This document shows, in pieces, positions 17,435 to 25,306 of a stretch of DNA of 64,000 nt. The stretch is from Microbacterium azadirachtae (lineage in GTDB: Bacteria; Actinomycetota; Actinomycetes; Actinomycetales; Microbacteriaceae). The DNA is taken from NCBI RefSeq assembly GCF_000956505.1, contig NZ_JYIX01000037.1, forward strand, positions 1 through 64,000, given 5' to 3'. The position numbers and the translations under genes were made by a program. Below the pieces are notes generated by a model, which saw nothing but the letters and a program-made list of their open reading frames with translations, had not been told where the DNA came from and did not search any database. How positions within the stretch are numbered: the stretch's first letter is position 1; the number at the start of each line of letters is the position of its first letter.

Positions 17435-18385
17435 TCATTCCCCTTCCGTGTCGTCGCCTGTGAGCTGCAGGAACGCCTGCTCCAGGTTCTGGCTGGTGAT
17501 CGTGACGTCGTGCGCGGACGTGCGCGTGAGCAGATGGCGGGCGACGGCGTCGGAGTCGTTCGCCCGGATGATGATGCGCGGGCCGCGCACCTCGACGGAG
17601 TCGACGCCCTCCAGGGCGGCGATCTCGGCCTGGCCGGAACCGCTCGCGTCGTCCCATTCCGCCTCGACCGTGCGGCCGGAGGCCATCGCCTTGATCTCGG
17701 CGGTGGTGCCGTCCGCGACGATGCGGCCCCGGCGGATCAGCACGATCCGGTCGGCGTACTGGTCCGCCTCTTCGAGGTAGTGCGTCGCGAAGAGCACGGT
17801 GCGGCCGCGCTGGGCGTCGGCGTGAATCGCCTGCCAGAACGAGTGCCGTCCCTCCACGTCCATGCCGGTGGTCGGCTCGTCGAGCACGATGAGCCCAGGA
17901 TCCGACACCAGCGCCATCGCGAAGCGGAGCCGCTGCTGCTGGCCGCCCGAGCACTTCTGCACCTTGCGGTCGGCGATGTCGGCGATGCCGGCCCGTTCGA
18001 GCGCGGCGTCGATGCTCGTGGTGTGCGTGAACAGCGACGCGGTGAGTTTCATGGTGTCGCGCACGGTGACGTCGCTGAGCAGGCCCCCGGTCTGCATGAC
18101 CGCGGAGACGAGGCCGCGGCCGATCGCCTGGCGCGGGGTCAGCCCGAACAGCGACACCTGGCCGGCGTCGGGCTGGGAGAGGCCGAGCAGCATGTCGATC
18201 GTGGTGGTCTTACCCGCGCCGTTCGGCCCGAGGAAGGCGACGACCTCGCCCTGCTTGACGGAGATGTCCACGCCGTCGACCGCGGTGAAGCCGCGGAAGT
18301 GCTTGGTGAGTCCGGTCGCGGTGATCGCGGGATGCGGCGCGGCGGGGGCCTGGATGACGGTCCGCGCCGTCTGGGTTTCGCTCAT
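17435..18385 (-). CDS. ABC transporter ATP-binding protein (multidrug-type)
   Basis: 316 residues. Walker A GPNGAGKTT, signature CSGGQQQRL (a variant of LSGGQ), Walker B LIVLDEPT and the H-loop FATHY are in order. The C-terminal 90 residues form the DUF4162-like extension usual in DrrA/CcmA-type exporters. It is the first gene of the four-gene operon. Upstream is an 8-bp palindrome that is a good candidate operator for the operon's own regulator. Confidence 0.92.
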   Translation of the reverse strand: MSETQTARTVIQAPAAPHPAITATGLTKHFRGFTAVDGVDISVKQGEVVAFLGPNGAGKTTTIDMLLGLSQPDAGQVSLFGLTPRQAIGRGLVSAVMQTGGLLSDVTVRDTMKLTASLFTHTTSIDAALERAGIADIADRKVQKCSGGQQQRLRFAMALVSDPGLIVLDEPTTGMDVEGRHSFWQAIHADAQRGRTVLFATHYLEEADQYADRIVLIRRGRIVADGTTAEIKAMASGRTVEAEWDDASGSGQAEIAALEGVDSVEVRGPRIIIRANDSDAVARHLLTRTSAHDVTITSQNLEQAFLQLTGDDTEGE

Positions 18386-18444
18386 GATGTCGCCTCGTTC
18401 ATGTCATCCAGTCTGCTCCGCGCGGCGCGAGGCGCACGATGAAC

Positions 18445-18469
18445 GATGTCATGGATCCGCTATGACATC
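18445..18469. promoter_or_regulatory. Palindromic operator candidate of the ABC/two-component operon
   Basis: GATGTCAT and ATGACATC form a perfect 8-bp inverted repeat around a 9-nt spacer, about 60 bp upstream of the ATPase start. A further GTTCATGTCAT half-site lies nearer the gene. Spacing fits a dimeric NarL-type regulator. Confidence 0.5.
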
Positions 18470-18484
18470 CGTCACAGGTCAGGG

Positions 18485-18883
18485 TCAGGGCGCCAGCGCG
18501 GCGACGGCGCCGATCTCGACGAGCGCGCCTGGTACGCCGAGCCCCGCCACGAGCGCGGCGGTGACGAGAGGCGCTGCGCCCTCGCGCGCGAGCTTCGGGC
18601 CGACCGCGCCGTAGGCCGCGCGCAGATCCGCGTCCTGATGGAGCAGCACGGTCCAGCTGACGACATCGGCGAGGGTGGCCCCGGCGGCGGCCAGGGCGGC
18701 TGCGGCGTTGTCGACGGCGCGGGCCGACTGGACGGCGACGTCATCGGAGACGACGGCGCCGGTCTCATCGACGCCGTTCTGGCCGCCCACGTGGATCATC
18801 GTGGATCCGGGCGGGATCACGGCGACATGGCTGAACGCGGGGCTGTTCACGAGCCCCGGGACCTGCGGGTAGGAGATGCTCAT
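18485..18883 (-). CDS. RidA (YjgF/YER057c/UK114) family protein
   Basis: 132 residues, the standard RidA length. The fold motifs are visible (HVGGQNGVDETGAVVSDDVAVQ at the start, AALVAGLGVPGALVEIGAVA at the end). The usual catalytic arginine segment (R-x-C/A) is replaced, so imine deaminase activity is uncertain and another RidA subfamily is likely. TACGCT lies 7 nt upstream of the ATG with no ribosome site, indicating a leaderless mRNA. Confidence 0.82.
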   Translation of the reverse strand: MSISYPQVPGLVNSPAFSHVAVIPPGSTMIHVGGQNGVDETGAVVSDDVAVQSARAVDNAAAALAAAGATLADVVSWTVLLHQDADLRAAYGAVGPKLAREGAAPLVTAALVAGLGVPGALVEIGAVAALAP

Positions 18884-19021
18884 GCCCGCGAGCGTAGCCA
18901 CCGGCTCCGACATCGCGGCGTTGCGGGTGATGCGGGCCGCTCGGGCGGGCCGTGGGGCGGCCGGGTCGAGGCGGTGCGGTGCGACGCGATAGACTCGAGA
19001 GGCTCAACAGGAGGTTGCCCG

Positions 19022-19213
19022 GTGATCCTTCACTACATCGTGTTCGGAATTCTGTTCCTCGGCGGATTCGTGCTGCTGGGCATCGCCCCCGGCCTGCCCG
19101 CATGGCAGGGTCCCGTCTTCGTCGCGGGCATCCTTGCGATCTGCCTGGCCCTCGCGTACATGATGCGCGAGCCCGGCGGCGCCACCAAGCGCTCGCGCTC
19201 CTGGGAGAACTGA
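19022..19213 (+). CDS. Small two-helix membrane protein
   Basis: 63 residues. Two hydrophobic helices (YIVFGILFLGGFVLLGIA and GPVFVAGILAICLALAYMM) are joined by a short polar loop, with a basic tail. The GTG start has an AGGAGG site 7 nt upstream. No family is recognised. Confidence 0.75.
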   Translation: MILHYIVFGILFLGGFVLLGIAPGLPAWQGPVFVAGILAICLALAYMMREPGGATKRSRSWEN

Positions 19214-19222
19214 GCTCCCTCC

Positions 19223-19244
19223 GCGTACTCCCCGGGGAGTACGC
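19223..19244. promoter_or_regulatory. Perfect 22-bp palindrome, candidate autoregulatory site of the downstream two-component system
   Basis: Half-site GCGTACTCCCC and its exact reverse complement meet without a spacer, about 56 bp before the kinase ATG and 43 bp before its TAGCAT -10 box. A related CTCCCGGGGGAG site lies upstream of the SHOCT-domain gene. Confidence 0.55.
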
Positions 19245-19299
19245 CGACGGCACACCTTCGGAGGATCCGCCCCCTGCGCGGCGCGATTAGCATCGGAGG

Positions 19300-20511
19300 A
19301 TGTCGGATCAGCCGCTCGACCATGCCGTATGGGGCAGGGCGGCGGCGTTCGGAACCGATACCGGACGGATCCCGGCCGGGCCGCCCCCACGCCTCCTCCT
19401 GATCGCGCCGGTCGTGCTGTGCCTGCTCGTGCAGGTGCCGGCCTCGATCTGGGTCGCCGCGCACGCCGACCACGGCCTGCACTGGCGGATGGCGCTGCAC
19501 CTCCTGCTCGCCGTCGCGGGGCCGCTGGCACTGCTCGCGGCCCGGCGGTTCCCCGGCCCGACGGTCGCCCTCGTGTCCGCGCTCGCACTGCTCGACGTCC
19601 TCACCACGCCCGTCTACGGGCCGCCGTACCTCGCCCTGGCGTTCGCGATCGCGATCGCCGTGGCCCGCGGCGCCGCGGTCTGGGCTGCCGCCTCCGTCGC
19701 GACCGCGTGGGTCGCCGCGATCCTCACCGGCGTCGCCATCGGCCGGATCTGGCATCCGGGGCTCATCGTCGCGGCCACGCTCGCCCTGGCCGCGAGCTTC
19801 GCGATCGGCGCCTTCGTGCGGACGCGCGGGGCGAGGATCGCCGCGATGCGCGCCGATGCCCAGCGTCACCGCCGCAGCGCCGAGGAGCGCGAGCGCGTGC
19901 GCATCGCCCGCGAGCTGCATGACGTGCTGGGACACGCACTGTCGCAGATGAACGTGCAGGCGAGCGTCGGGCTGCACCTGTTCGACCGTGACCCGGAGCA
20001 GGCGCGCACCGCGCTGCAGAACGTGAAGGACACCTCGAAGCTGGCGCTGGAGGAGGTGCGCGGCGTGCTCGGCGTGCTCCGCGATGGGGAGGCGCCGCTC
20101 GTCCCGCAGGCTGAGCTCGCGGAGCTCCCGCGGCTCATCGCGGGCCTCACCGCTCCTGGCCTCGACATCGAGCTCGACGACGAGCTCGCCGGTCACGCGC
20201 CCAGCCGCGCGGCGCAGTTCGCCGCGTACCGCATCGTGCAGGAGGCGCTCACGAACGCCGTGCGGCATGCGCACGCCCGCCATGTGCGCGTCGTGCTGGA
20301 GCGCCAGGACGGGCTGGATCCGGTTCTCGTCGTGACGGTGTCCGACGACGGCCGCGGCTTCGGCGGAGCGGATCCGGAGGTCTCGGGACACGGCGGCGTC
20401 CTCGGAATGCGGGAGCGGGCGGCGCTGCTCGGCGGCACGATCGCGATCGGCGACGACGAGGCGGGCGGTGCGCGCGTCGTCGCGAGGCTGCCGTGGGGGA
20501 GGGCGTCGTGA
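19300..20511 (+). CDS. Sensor histidine kinase of the NarX/DesK type
   Basis: 403 residues. The N-terminus is a membrane domain of about six helices. The HisKA_3 region is RVRIARELHDVLGHALSQMNVQ. The ATPase domain has QEALTNAVRHA, DDGRGFG and GGVLGMRERAALLGG. The ATG directly follows GGAGG and lies 6 nt after TAGCAT, so it is more likely leaderless than conventionally initiated. The regulator gene overlaps its stop codon. The sensed signal is probably envelope stress, inferred from the linked SHOCT membrane protein. Confidence 0.9.
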   Translation: MSDQPLDHAVWGRAAAFGTDTGRIPAGPPPRLLLIAPVVLCLLVQVPASIWVAAHADHGLHWRMALHLLLAVAGPLALLAARRFPGPTVALVSALALLDVLTTPVYGPPYLALAFAIAIAVARGAAVWAAASVATAWVAAILTGVAIGRIWHPGLIVAATLALAASFAIGAFVRTRGARIAAMRADAQRHRRSAEERERVRIARELHDVLGHALSQMNVQASVGLHLFDRDPEQARTALQNVKDTSKLALEEVRGVLGVLRDGEAPLVPQAELAELPRLIAGLTAPGLDIELDDELAGHAPSRAAQFAAYRIVQEALTNAVRHAHARHVRVVLERQDGLDPVLVVTVSDDGRGFGGADPEVSGHGGVLGMRERAALLGGTIAIGDDEAGGARVVARLPWGRAS

Positions 20512-21170
20512 TCCGGGTCGCTCTGGCCGATGACCAGCTGCTCGTGCGGGCGGGGTTCCGCGCGCTGCTCGACGCGGAGGACGGCATCGAGGTCGTGGCC
20601 GAGGCCGCGGGCGGACGCGAGCTGCTGGAGCGCATCCGCGCGACGCCCGTGGACGTCGTGCTCATGGACATCCGCATGCCCGACGGCGACGGACTCTGGG
20701 CCACGGAGCAGATCGCGGCGGACACTGCGCTGGCGGACGTGCACGTCGTGATCGTGACGACGTTCGAGCTCGACGAATACGTGGTGCGGGCGGTGCGCGC
20801 CGGGGCGGCGGGGTTCCTCGTGAAGGACACGGAGCCCGCTGATCTGGTGCGCGCGGTGCGGGTCGTGGCGGCCGGTGACGCGCTGCTCTCGCCGGGCGTC
20901 ACCAAGCGGCTGCTGGAGCGGCTCACGGTGGGGCTGCGAGATGCGCCGGAGGCGACGGTGCTGGACGGCATCACGGAGCGCGAGCGCGAGGTGCTGCGCC
21001 TCGTCGGCCTGGGGCTGACCAACGACGAGATCGCGGAACGGCTGTTCCTGAGTCCGCTCACCGCCAAGACGCACGTGTCCCGGATCATGGCCAAGCTGCA
21101 CGCCCGCGATCGCGTGCACCTCGTGGTCATCGCCTACGAGACCGGCCTCGTCGCCCCCGGCTGGCAGTAA
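20508..21170 (+). CDS. NarL/FixJ-family response regulator
   Basis: 220 residues. The receiver domain has ADDQ, Asp in VVLMDIRMPDGDG, Thr in VTTFE and Lys in LVKDTEP. The LuxR-type HTH is TEREREVLRLVGLGLTNDEIAERLFLSPLTAKTHVSRIM. The GTG start overlapping the kinase stop (GTGA) is preferred because GGGGGAGGG lies 4 nt upstream; an earlier in-frame GTG exists. It probably binds the GTACTCCCCGGGGAGTAC palindrome ahead of this operon and the related one ahead of the SHOCT gene. Confidence 0.92.
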   Translation: MIRVALADDQLLVRAGFRALLDAEDGIEVVAEAAGGRELLERIRATPVDVVLMDIRMPDGDGLWATEQIAADTALADVHVVIVTTFELDEYVVRAVRAGAAGFLVKDTEPADLVRAVRVVAAGDALLSPGVTKRLLERLTVGLRDAPEATVLDGITEREREVLRLVGLGLTNDEIAERLFLSPLTAKTHVSRIMAKLHARDRVHLVVIAYETGLVAPGWQ

Positions 21171-21443
21171 CGAGTCGTCCCCCTCAGGGGACGCTATGGG
21201 CCCCGCTGACGGGGACGACTCGGAAATGCGTGGGTCCACCTTTGGGTCGTCCCTGTGAGCGCACGCTATGGCCTCCGCTGACGGGGACGACCCAAAGAGC
21301 GGTGGAGTGGACCTCCACTTCCGAGTCGTCCCCATGAGCGGATGCTGTGGGCCCCGCTGACGGGGACGACTGGAAGTGGAGCGGGCCACCTCTTGGGGTC
21401 GTCCCCATCAGCGCACGCCATGGGCTCCGCTCATGGGGACGAC
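21171..21443. repeat. Array of four related hairpin modules (family C)
   Basis: Four stem-loops, stems at 21171-21182/21211-21222, 21240-21253/21284-21297, 21315-21333/21362-21379 and 21398-21408/21433-21443. All share GTCGTCCCC ... GGGGACGAC arms and an inner SAGCGSACGCTATGGGCCCC-like loop. Outer stem bases differ between copies but change together (CTTTGGG with CCCAAAG, CCACTTCC with GGAAGTGG), which indicates selection for pairing. Spacers of 12-17 nt separate modules. The array starts at the regulator stop codon and may also terminate that operon. Confidence 0.85.
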
Positions 21444-21468
21444 TCGAAAGTAGGGGGACGAGGGCGGG

Positions 21469-21486
21469 TGTACTCCCGGGGGAGCA
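21469..21486. promoter_or_regulatory. Palindromic site related to the 19223 palindrome
   Basis: TGTACTCCCGGGGGAGCA, with a further ACTCCCCGG half-site 12 nt downstream, about 100 bp before the SHOCT-domain gene. It shares the GTACTCCC...GGGAG core with the palindrome in front of the upstream kinase/regulator operon. Confidence 0.45.
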
Positions 21487-21586
21487 AGGGGAATCACTCC
21501 CCGGGCCGGATTCGGTGGGGGGCGCGGATCGCGAGGCTGGATCCATCGGTCGAGATGCGACCGAACCGATCCAAGGATGGTCACTC

Positions 21587-21937
21587 ATGATCGCAACCGT
21601 CGCGGCCGTCGCCGCGCACCCCGGGCACTGGGGCATGGCCCCGTTCTGGCCCTTCTTCATCATCGGGCCGCTGATGTTCCTCGTCATCGTAGGCCTGCTC
21701 ATCGCCCTCCTCGTGCGTCGTCGTCGCTGGGGCGGTCCCGGTCCGTGGGCCTGGCACGGCGCTCCGGGAGCCCACGGCGCGCAGGCGCCCTGGGCCGGCA
21801 TGGCGCAGCAGGGCGGCGCGGCGCAGAGCCGCACCGCGGAGCAGATCCTCGCCGACCGCTTCGCCAAGGGCGACGTGGATGAGACCGAGTACCGCGCCCG
21901 GCTCGAGGTGCTCCGCGCGAACCGCCCCGAGGCCTGA
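21587..21937 (+). CDS. SHOCT-domain small membrane protein
   Basis: 116 residues. One or two N-terminal membrane segments (FWPFFIIGPLMFLVIVGLLIALLV) are followed by an Arg cluster, a Gly/Ala/Trp-rich linker and a C-terminal SHOCT domain (EQILADRFAKGDVDETEYRARLEVL). SHOCT domains are short oligomerisation modules often found in proteins controlled by envelope-stress systems. The upstream palindrome suggests control by the neighbouring two-component system. The last codons lie in a 20-bp tandem repeat. Confidence 0.8.
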   Translation: MIATVAAVAAHPGHWGMAPFWPFFIIGPLMFLVIVGLLIALLVRRRRWGGPGPWAWHGAPGAHGAQAPWAGMAQQGGAAQSRTAEQILADRFAKGDVDETEYRARLEVLRANRPEA

Positions 21938-22002
21938 GCCTGACAGCTGAGGCCTGAACCTGACAGCTGAGGCCTGAGCCTGACAGCCGTGGCCTGAACC
22001 TG
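21930..22002. repeat. 20-bp tandem repeat, 3.7 copies, overlapping the SHOCT gene stop
   Basis: Unit AGGCCTGARCCTGACAGCTG repeated at 21930, 21950, 21970 and partially at 21990. The first copy contains the gene's own Ala codon and TGA, so the array looks like slippage duplication of the gene's 3' end. Confidence 0.8.
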
Positions 22003-22067
22003 CGACCGGTCGGCCCGTCGTGCCTGTGCATGGCGGGCCGCCGGCGCGCGTGCGCGAGAATGGGGGC

Positions 22068-22115
22068 ATGCTCCGGCCACCGATCCCCTGTCCTGCATGT
22101 GGGGGCGGGACGTGA
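22068..22115 (+). CDS. Possible 15-codon upstream ORF coupled to the GntR-family gene
   Basis: An ATG 6 nt after GAGAAT (-10-like) opens a 15-codon frame rich in Pro, Cys and Gly (P-C-P-A-C-G-G-G). Its TGA overlaps a GTG start of the regulator (GTGA), and GGGGGCGGG inside it can serve as that gene's ribosome site. The arrangement resembles leaderless leader peptides of actinobacteria. No other evidence for expression. Confidence 0.3.
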   Translation: MLRPPIPCPACGGGT

Positions 22116-22852
22116 CCGAGGGATCCCGCGACAGCTCGCGCACGGCGCAGATCTCCGCGGATCTGCGCCGGCGGATCTCCGAGGGCGGCTTCGCCGCCGG
22201 CACCCGGCTGCCGAGCGAGGCGATGCTGAGCGCCGAGTACGGCACGACGCGCAGCGTGATCCGCGGGGCGCTCGCCCGTCTCGCCCGTCTGTCCCTCGTC
22301 GTCTCCCGGCCGCGGGGCGGATGGATCGTCCAGGCCGCGCACCAGACCCAGGGCTTCGCGCGGATGCAGTCGTTCACGGAGTGGGCGAGCGAGGGAGGGC
22401 GCGTCCCAGGGGGCGCGATCACCTCCCGCACCGTGGGACCCGCGGATGCGCGTGAGGCGCAGCAGTTCCGGATCCGGCTCGGCGAGCCGCTGCTCCGGTT
22501 CGTCCGACTGCGCACGCTGGACGGGCTGCCCGTCATGATCGAGCGGTCGGTCTGGGCGCCCTGGGTGGCGGAGGTCATCACCGTGGTGCCGGATGACGTG
22601 CGCTCGACCACGGTCGCGCTCGCCGAGGCCGGGATCCGCGTCGCGTCGACGAACCACCGGATCGAGGCGGCCGCCGCGACCACCGAGGATGCGGCGCTGC
22701 TCGGCGTGCGCCGATCGAGCCCGTTGCTGCAGGTCGGCCGCACCACCACGACCCGCGAGGGCAGGCTCGTGGAGATCGGCGTCGACCGCTACCGCGCCGG
22801 CGCGATCGCATTCGAGATCGAGGCGGGGCAGACGGTCCGCACCGCGCTCTGA
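22112..22852 (+). CDS. GntR-family transcriptional regulator, HutC subfamily (UTRA domain)
   Basis: 246 residues from the GTG start; an ATG five codons upstream (22097) is the alternative. The N-terminal winged helix (LRRRISEGGFAAGTRLPSEAMLSAEYGTTRSVIRGAL) is followed by a UTRA ligand-binding domain (FRIRLGEPLLRFVRLRTLDGLPVMIERS ... FEIEAG). The GTG was preferred for GGGGGCGGG just upstream and for the coupled short ORF. Effectors of HutC-type regulators are often sugars, amino sugars or histidine derivatives. The target is not evident from neighbours. Confidence 0.85.
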   Translation: MTEGSRDSSRTAQISADLRRRISEGGFAAGTRLPSEAMLSAEYGTTRSVIRGALARLARLSLVVSRPRGGWIVQAAHQTQGFARMQSFTEWASEGGRVPGGAITSRTVGPADAREAQQFRIRLGEPLLRFVRLRTLDGLPVMIERSVWAPWVAEVITVVPDDVRSTTVALAEAGIRVASTNHRIEAAAATTEDAALLGVRRSSPLLQVGRTTTTREGRLVEIGVDRYRAGAIAFEIEAGQTVRTAL

Positions 22853-22859
22853 GCCGGGG

Positions 22860-22900
22860 CTGCGTTTCGTCTCGCCTTCGGCTCGCTCAACGGCCGGGGC
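22860..22900. repeat. Family A repeat, reverse orientation
   Basis: GCGTTTCGTCTCGCCTTCGG followed by CTCGCTCAACG, the reverse-complement flavour of the 8260-8335 copies, directly after the GntR-family gene. Confidence 0.6.
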
Positions 22901-22919
22901 TTGGTAGGCGGGAGACAGC

Positions 22920-22939
22920 CCAGTGTGCACGCTCGGCGG
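22920..22939. promoter_or_regulatory. Conserved element shared with the metallophosphoesterase promoter
   Basis: CCARTGTGCACRCTCGGCGG matches 47256-47275 at 18 of 20 bases. In both places it lies 47-48 bp upstream of a PHO-box-like direct repeat. Confidence 0.45.
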
Positions 22940-22986
22940 CCGGATCAGGGGTGCACAGGGCCGATGCCACCGGCTCGTCCTCCCGC

Positions 22987-23004
22987 GTTCACCCGCCGTT
23001 CCCC
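22987..23004 (+). promoter_or_regulatory. PHO-box-like direct repeat upstream of phospholipase C
   Basis: GTTCACC-CGCC-GTTCCCC, two 7-bp units at 11-bp period, the layout of actinobacterial PhoP boxes. It is 63 bp before the phospholipase C start. Confidence 0.5.
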
Positions 23005-23066
23005 TCGGCTTGCTCTCCTCGAGGTCGGCGCCCGCTTCCGGGTGCCCCGTCGTCCCGAGGAGCGTC

Positions 23067-25259
23067 ATGTCCAGCGAGCCCGTACCGTTCAGCCCGGATC
23101 CCTACGAGCGCACGCGAACGGTCCCCGACGAGGTGCTGCGCAGCGGCATGAGCCGTCGCGGAATGCTGCGCGCCCTCGGCCTGCTGGGCGGCGCCGCCGC
23201 CGTGGGCGCCGGCTTCGGCGCGGGGGCGGCGGCCACCTCCGCCTCGGCCGCCGGCGGAGCGGGCACGGGAGCGGCCACCGCCGGTGCGCCCCGGGTCTAC
23301 GCCCTGCCGGAGGGCTTCTCCGGTGACATCACCGACATCAAGCACGTCGTGGTCCTCATGCAGGAGAACCGCTCGTTCGACCACTATTACGGCGCTCTGC
23401 CCGGCGTGCGCGGCTTCGACGACAAGCAGGCCCTCCGGTTCCAGAACGGCACCGACGTCTTCTCCCAGCCGCAGGGATCCGCCTTCGTCAAACCCAGCCG
23501 GGTGACCACGGTCGCCGGCACCACCACGGGCCTGGACCACTCGTACTCCGGCGGCACGTCGGCGTGGGCCGGCGGACGCTACAACAACTGGATCGGCGCC
23601 AAGGGCGCCAACACCATGCACTACGTCTCCGGCGAGGAGATCCCCTGGCAGTACTCGCTCGCGAGCGCCTACACGATCTGCGACAACTGGCACTGCTCGG
23701 TCATGGGACCGACCACGCCGAACCGGCTCTACGCCTGGACCGGCACCTCGGGCGGCGTCGTCGACAACGGCGGCGAGTCCAACGGCAACCGCACCTGGCA
23801 GACCTACCCCGAGGCGCTGCAGGCCGCAGGCGTCTCCTGGCGGATCTACGTCGACAACACGAACAACGGATCCAGCTGGGTCGGGGACTACACCGACAAC
23901 CCGATCCGCGGCTTCAACGCCTTCACGACGTCCGGCTCGTCCGCACAGGACATCGCGAACCGTGCCGACGCGACCAAGAACGCGGCCGGCACGGGACTGG
24001 TGTGGCGGGCGGGATCCGCGCCCTACGCGTCGACCGGGGTGACCAACAACGACAGCGACGCCAACCTGAACGGCGTGCTGAAGGACTTCATCGCGGCCTG
24101 CAAGCCCGGTGCGCAGTACCCGCTGCCGCAGGTCTCCTGGATCGTCGCGCCGTACAGCTGGTCGGAGCACCCCTCGGCGAACCCCGAGCACGGCGCGCAC
24201 TTCTCGAACCGCGTGATCCAGACGCTGCAGAGCAACCCGGACATCTGGAAGAGCACGCTGCTGATCATGACGTTCGACGAGAACGACGGCTACTTCGATC
24301 ACGTGCTGCCGCCGTTCGCCGAGCCCGGCACCCCGGGCGAGTACAACGGATCCACCCCGATCGGATACGGCGCCCGCATCCCGACGATCCTCGTCTCGCC
24401 GTGGACGCGCGGCGGCTGGGTCGGCACCGAGACCTTCGATCACACCTCGCTCATCCGCTTCCTCGAGACGTGGACCACCGCGATCGGCACCCCGGCGATG
24501 TCGACCACGATCAGCGCCTGGCGCCGCGGGATCAGCGGCGACCTCACGAGCGCGATGGACTTCGCGCACCCCGTGATCGACGTCCCCTCGCTGCCCGACA
24601 CCGACGCCCTCGTGCAGATCGCCCGCGCGGGCGGCACGATCGGCACCCAGGTGCCGCCGGCCGACAAGTGGTCGAGCACCCCGCTCAAGCACCGGCCGCT
24701 GTCGTACCACCCGCACGGCGTCTTCGTGGAGGACCGCAAGACGGGCAAGGTCAGCGTGCAGCTCAGCGTTGTCGGAGGTGCTGCGGGCAAGGCACTGAGC
24801 CTGCAGGCGTTCCCCGACAAGTACCTGCCCTTCGCGAACACCCCGTACACGGTCTCCGGGACGAAGCCCGCGACCCACGTCTGGGACGCGACGGCGCAGG
24901 ACGGCCGCTACGCGTTCTCGGTGTACGGCCCCGACGGATTCATCCGCGCGCACGCTGGCACGGTCCTGCCCGTGGGGCAGAACGGCGGCGCCGTCCCCCG
25001 CATCGACGTCGATCTCATCGCGGGGGAGACGCCGACCGTCAAGATCGCGCTGCACAACGACGGCCGCCAGAGCGTGCACTACGCGCTCACGCCGAACGAC
25101 TACGCCGGCACCGCGCAGCGCATCTGGGTCAAGCCCGGCGCGACCGAGACGGTGAGCTGGCCCACATCCGAGGGCTACTACGACGTCGTCGTCACCGCCG
25201 ACACGAACAGCGGCTGGCGGCACCGCTACGCCGGTCGCGTCGCGCAGCTGCCGGCCTGA
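23067..25259 (+). CDS. Tat-exported phospholipase C (non-haemolytic type phosphoesterase)
   Basis: 730 residues. The Tat signal has SRRGMLRALGLLGG near residue 30 and a long Ala/Gly h-region. The phosphoesterase domain begins VVVLMQENRSFDHYYG, with the conserved NWHCSVMGPTTPNR, DENDGYFDHVLPP and FDHTSLIRFLE motifs. Two DUF756-like beta domains make up the C-terminus. Such enzymes hydrolyse phosphatidylcholine or sphingomyelin outside the cell and help scavenge phosphate. A PHO-box-like element precedes the gene. The next gene follows after 47 nt and may be co-transcribed. Confidence 0.92.
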   Translation: MSSEPVPFSPDPYERTRTVPDEVLRSGMSRRGMLRALGLLGGAAAVGAGFGAGAAATSASAAGGAGTGAATAGAPRVYALPEGFSGDITDIKHVVVLMQENRSFDHYYGALPGVRGFDDKQALRFQNGTDVFSQPQGSAFVKPSRVTTVAGTTTGLDHSYSGGTSAWAGGRYNNWIGAKGANTMHYVSGEEIPWQYSLASAYTICDNWHCSVMGPTTPNRLYAWTGTSGGVVDNGGESNGNRTWQTYPEALQAAGVSWRIYVDNTNNGSSWVGDYTDNPIRGFNAFTTSGSSAQDIANRADATKNAAGTGLVWRAGSAPYASTGVTNNDSDANLNGVLKDFIAACKPGAQYPLPQVSWIVAPYSWSEHPSANPEHGAHFSNRVIQTLQSNPDIWKSTLLIMTFDENDGYFDHVLPPFAEPGTPGEYNGSTPIGYGARIPTILVSPWTRGGWVGTETFDHTSLIRFLETWTTAIGTPAMSTTISAWRRGISGDLTSAMDFAHPVIDVPSLPDTDALVQIARAGGTIGTQVPPADKWSSTPLKHRPLSYHPHGVFVEDRKTGKVSVQLSVVGGAAGKALSLQAFPDKYLPFANTPYTVSGTKPATHVWDATAQDGRYAFSVYGPDGFIRAHAGTVLPVGQNGGAVPRIDVDLIAGETPTVKIALHNDGRQSVHYALTPNDYAGTAQRIWVKPGATETVSWPTSEGYYDVVVTADTNSGWRHRYAGRVAQLPA

Positions 25260-25306
25260 CCGCCATCCACCCCGCCGAGCACCCGATCACGCCCGCACCC
25301 GATCCG

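Noticed and set aside
21171..21443. CRISPR array
   Set aside because: Repeats are palindromic modules with varying arms, spacers of 12-17 nt are too short and similar, and no cas genes are present.
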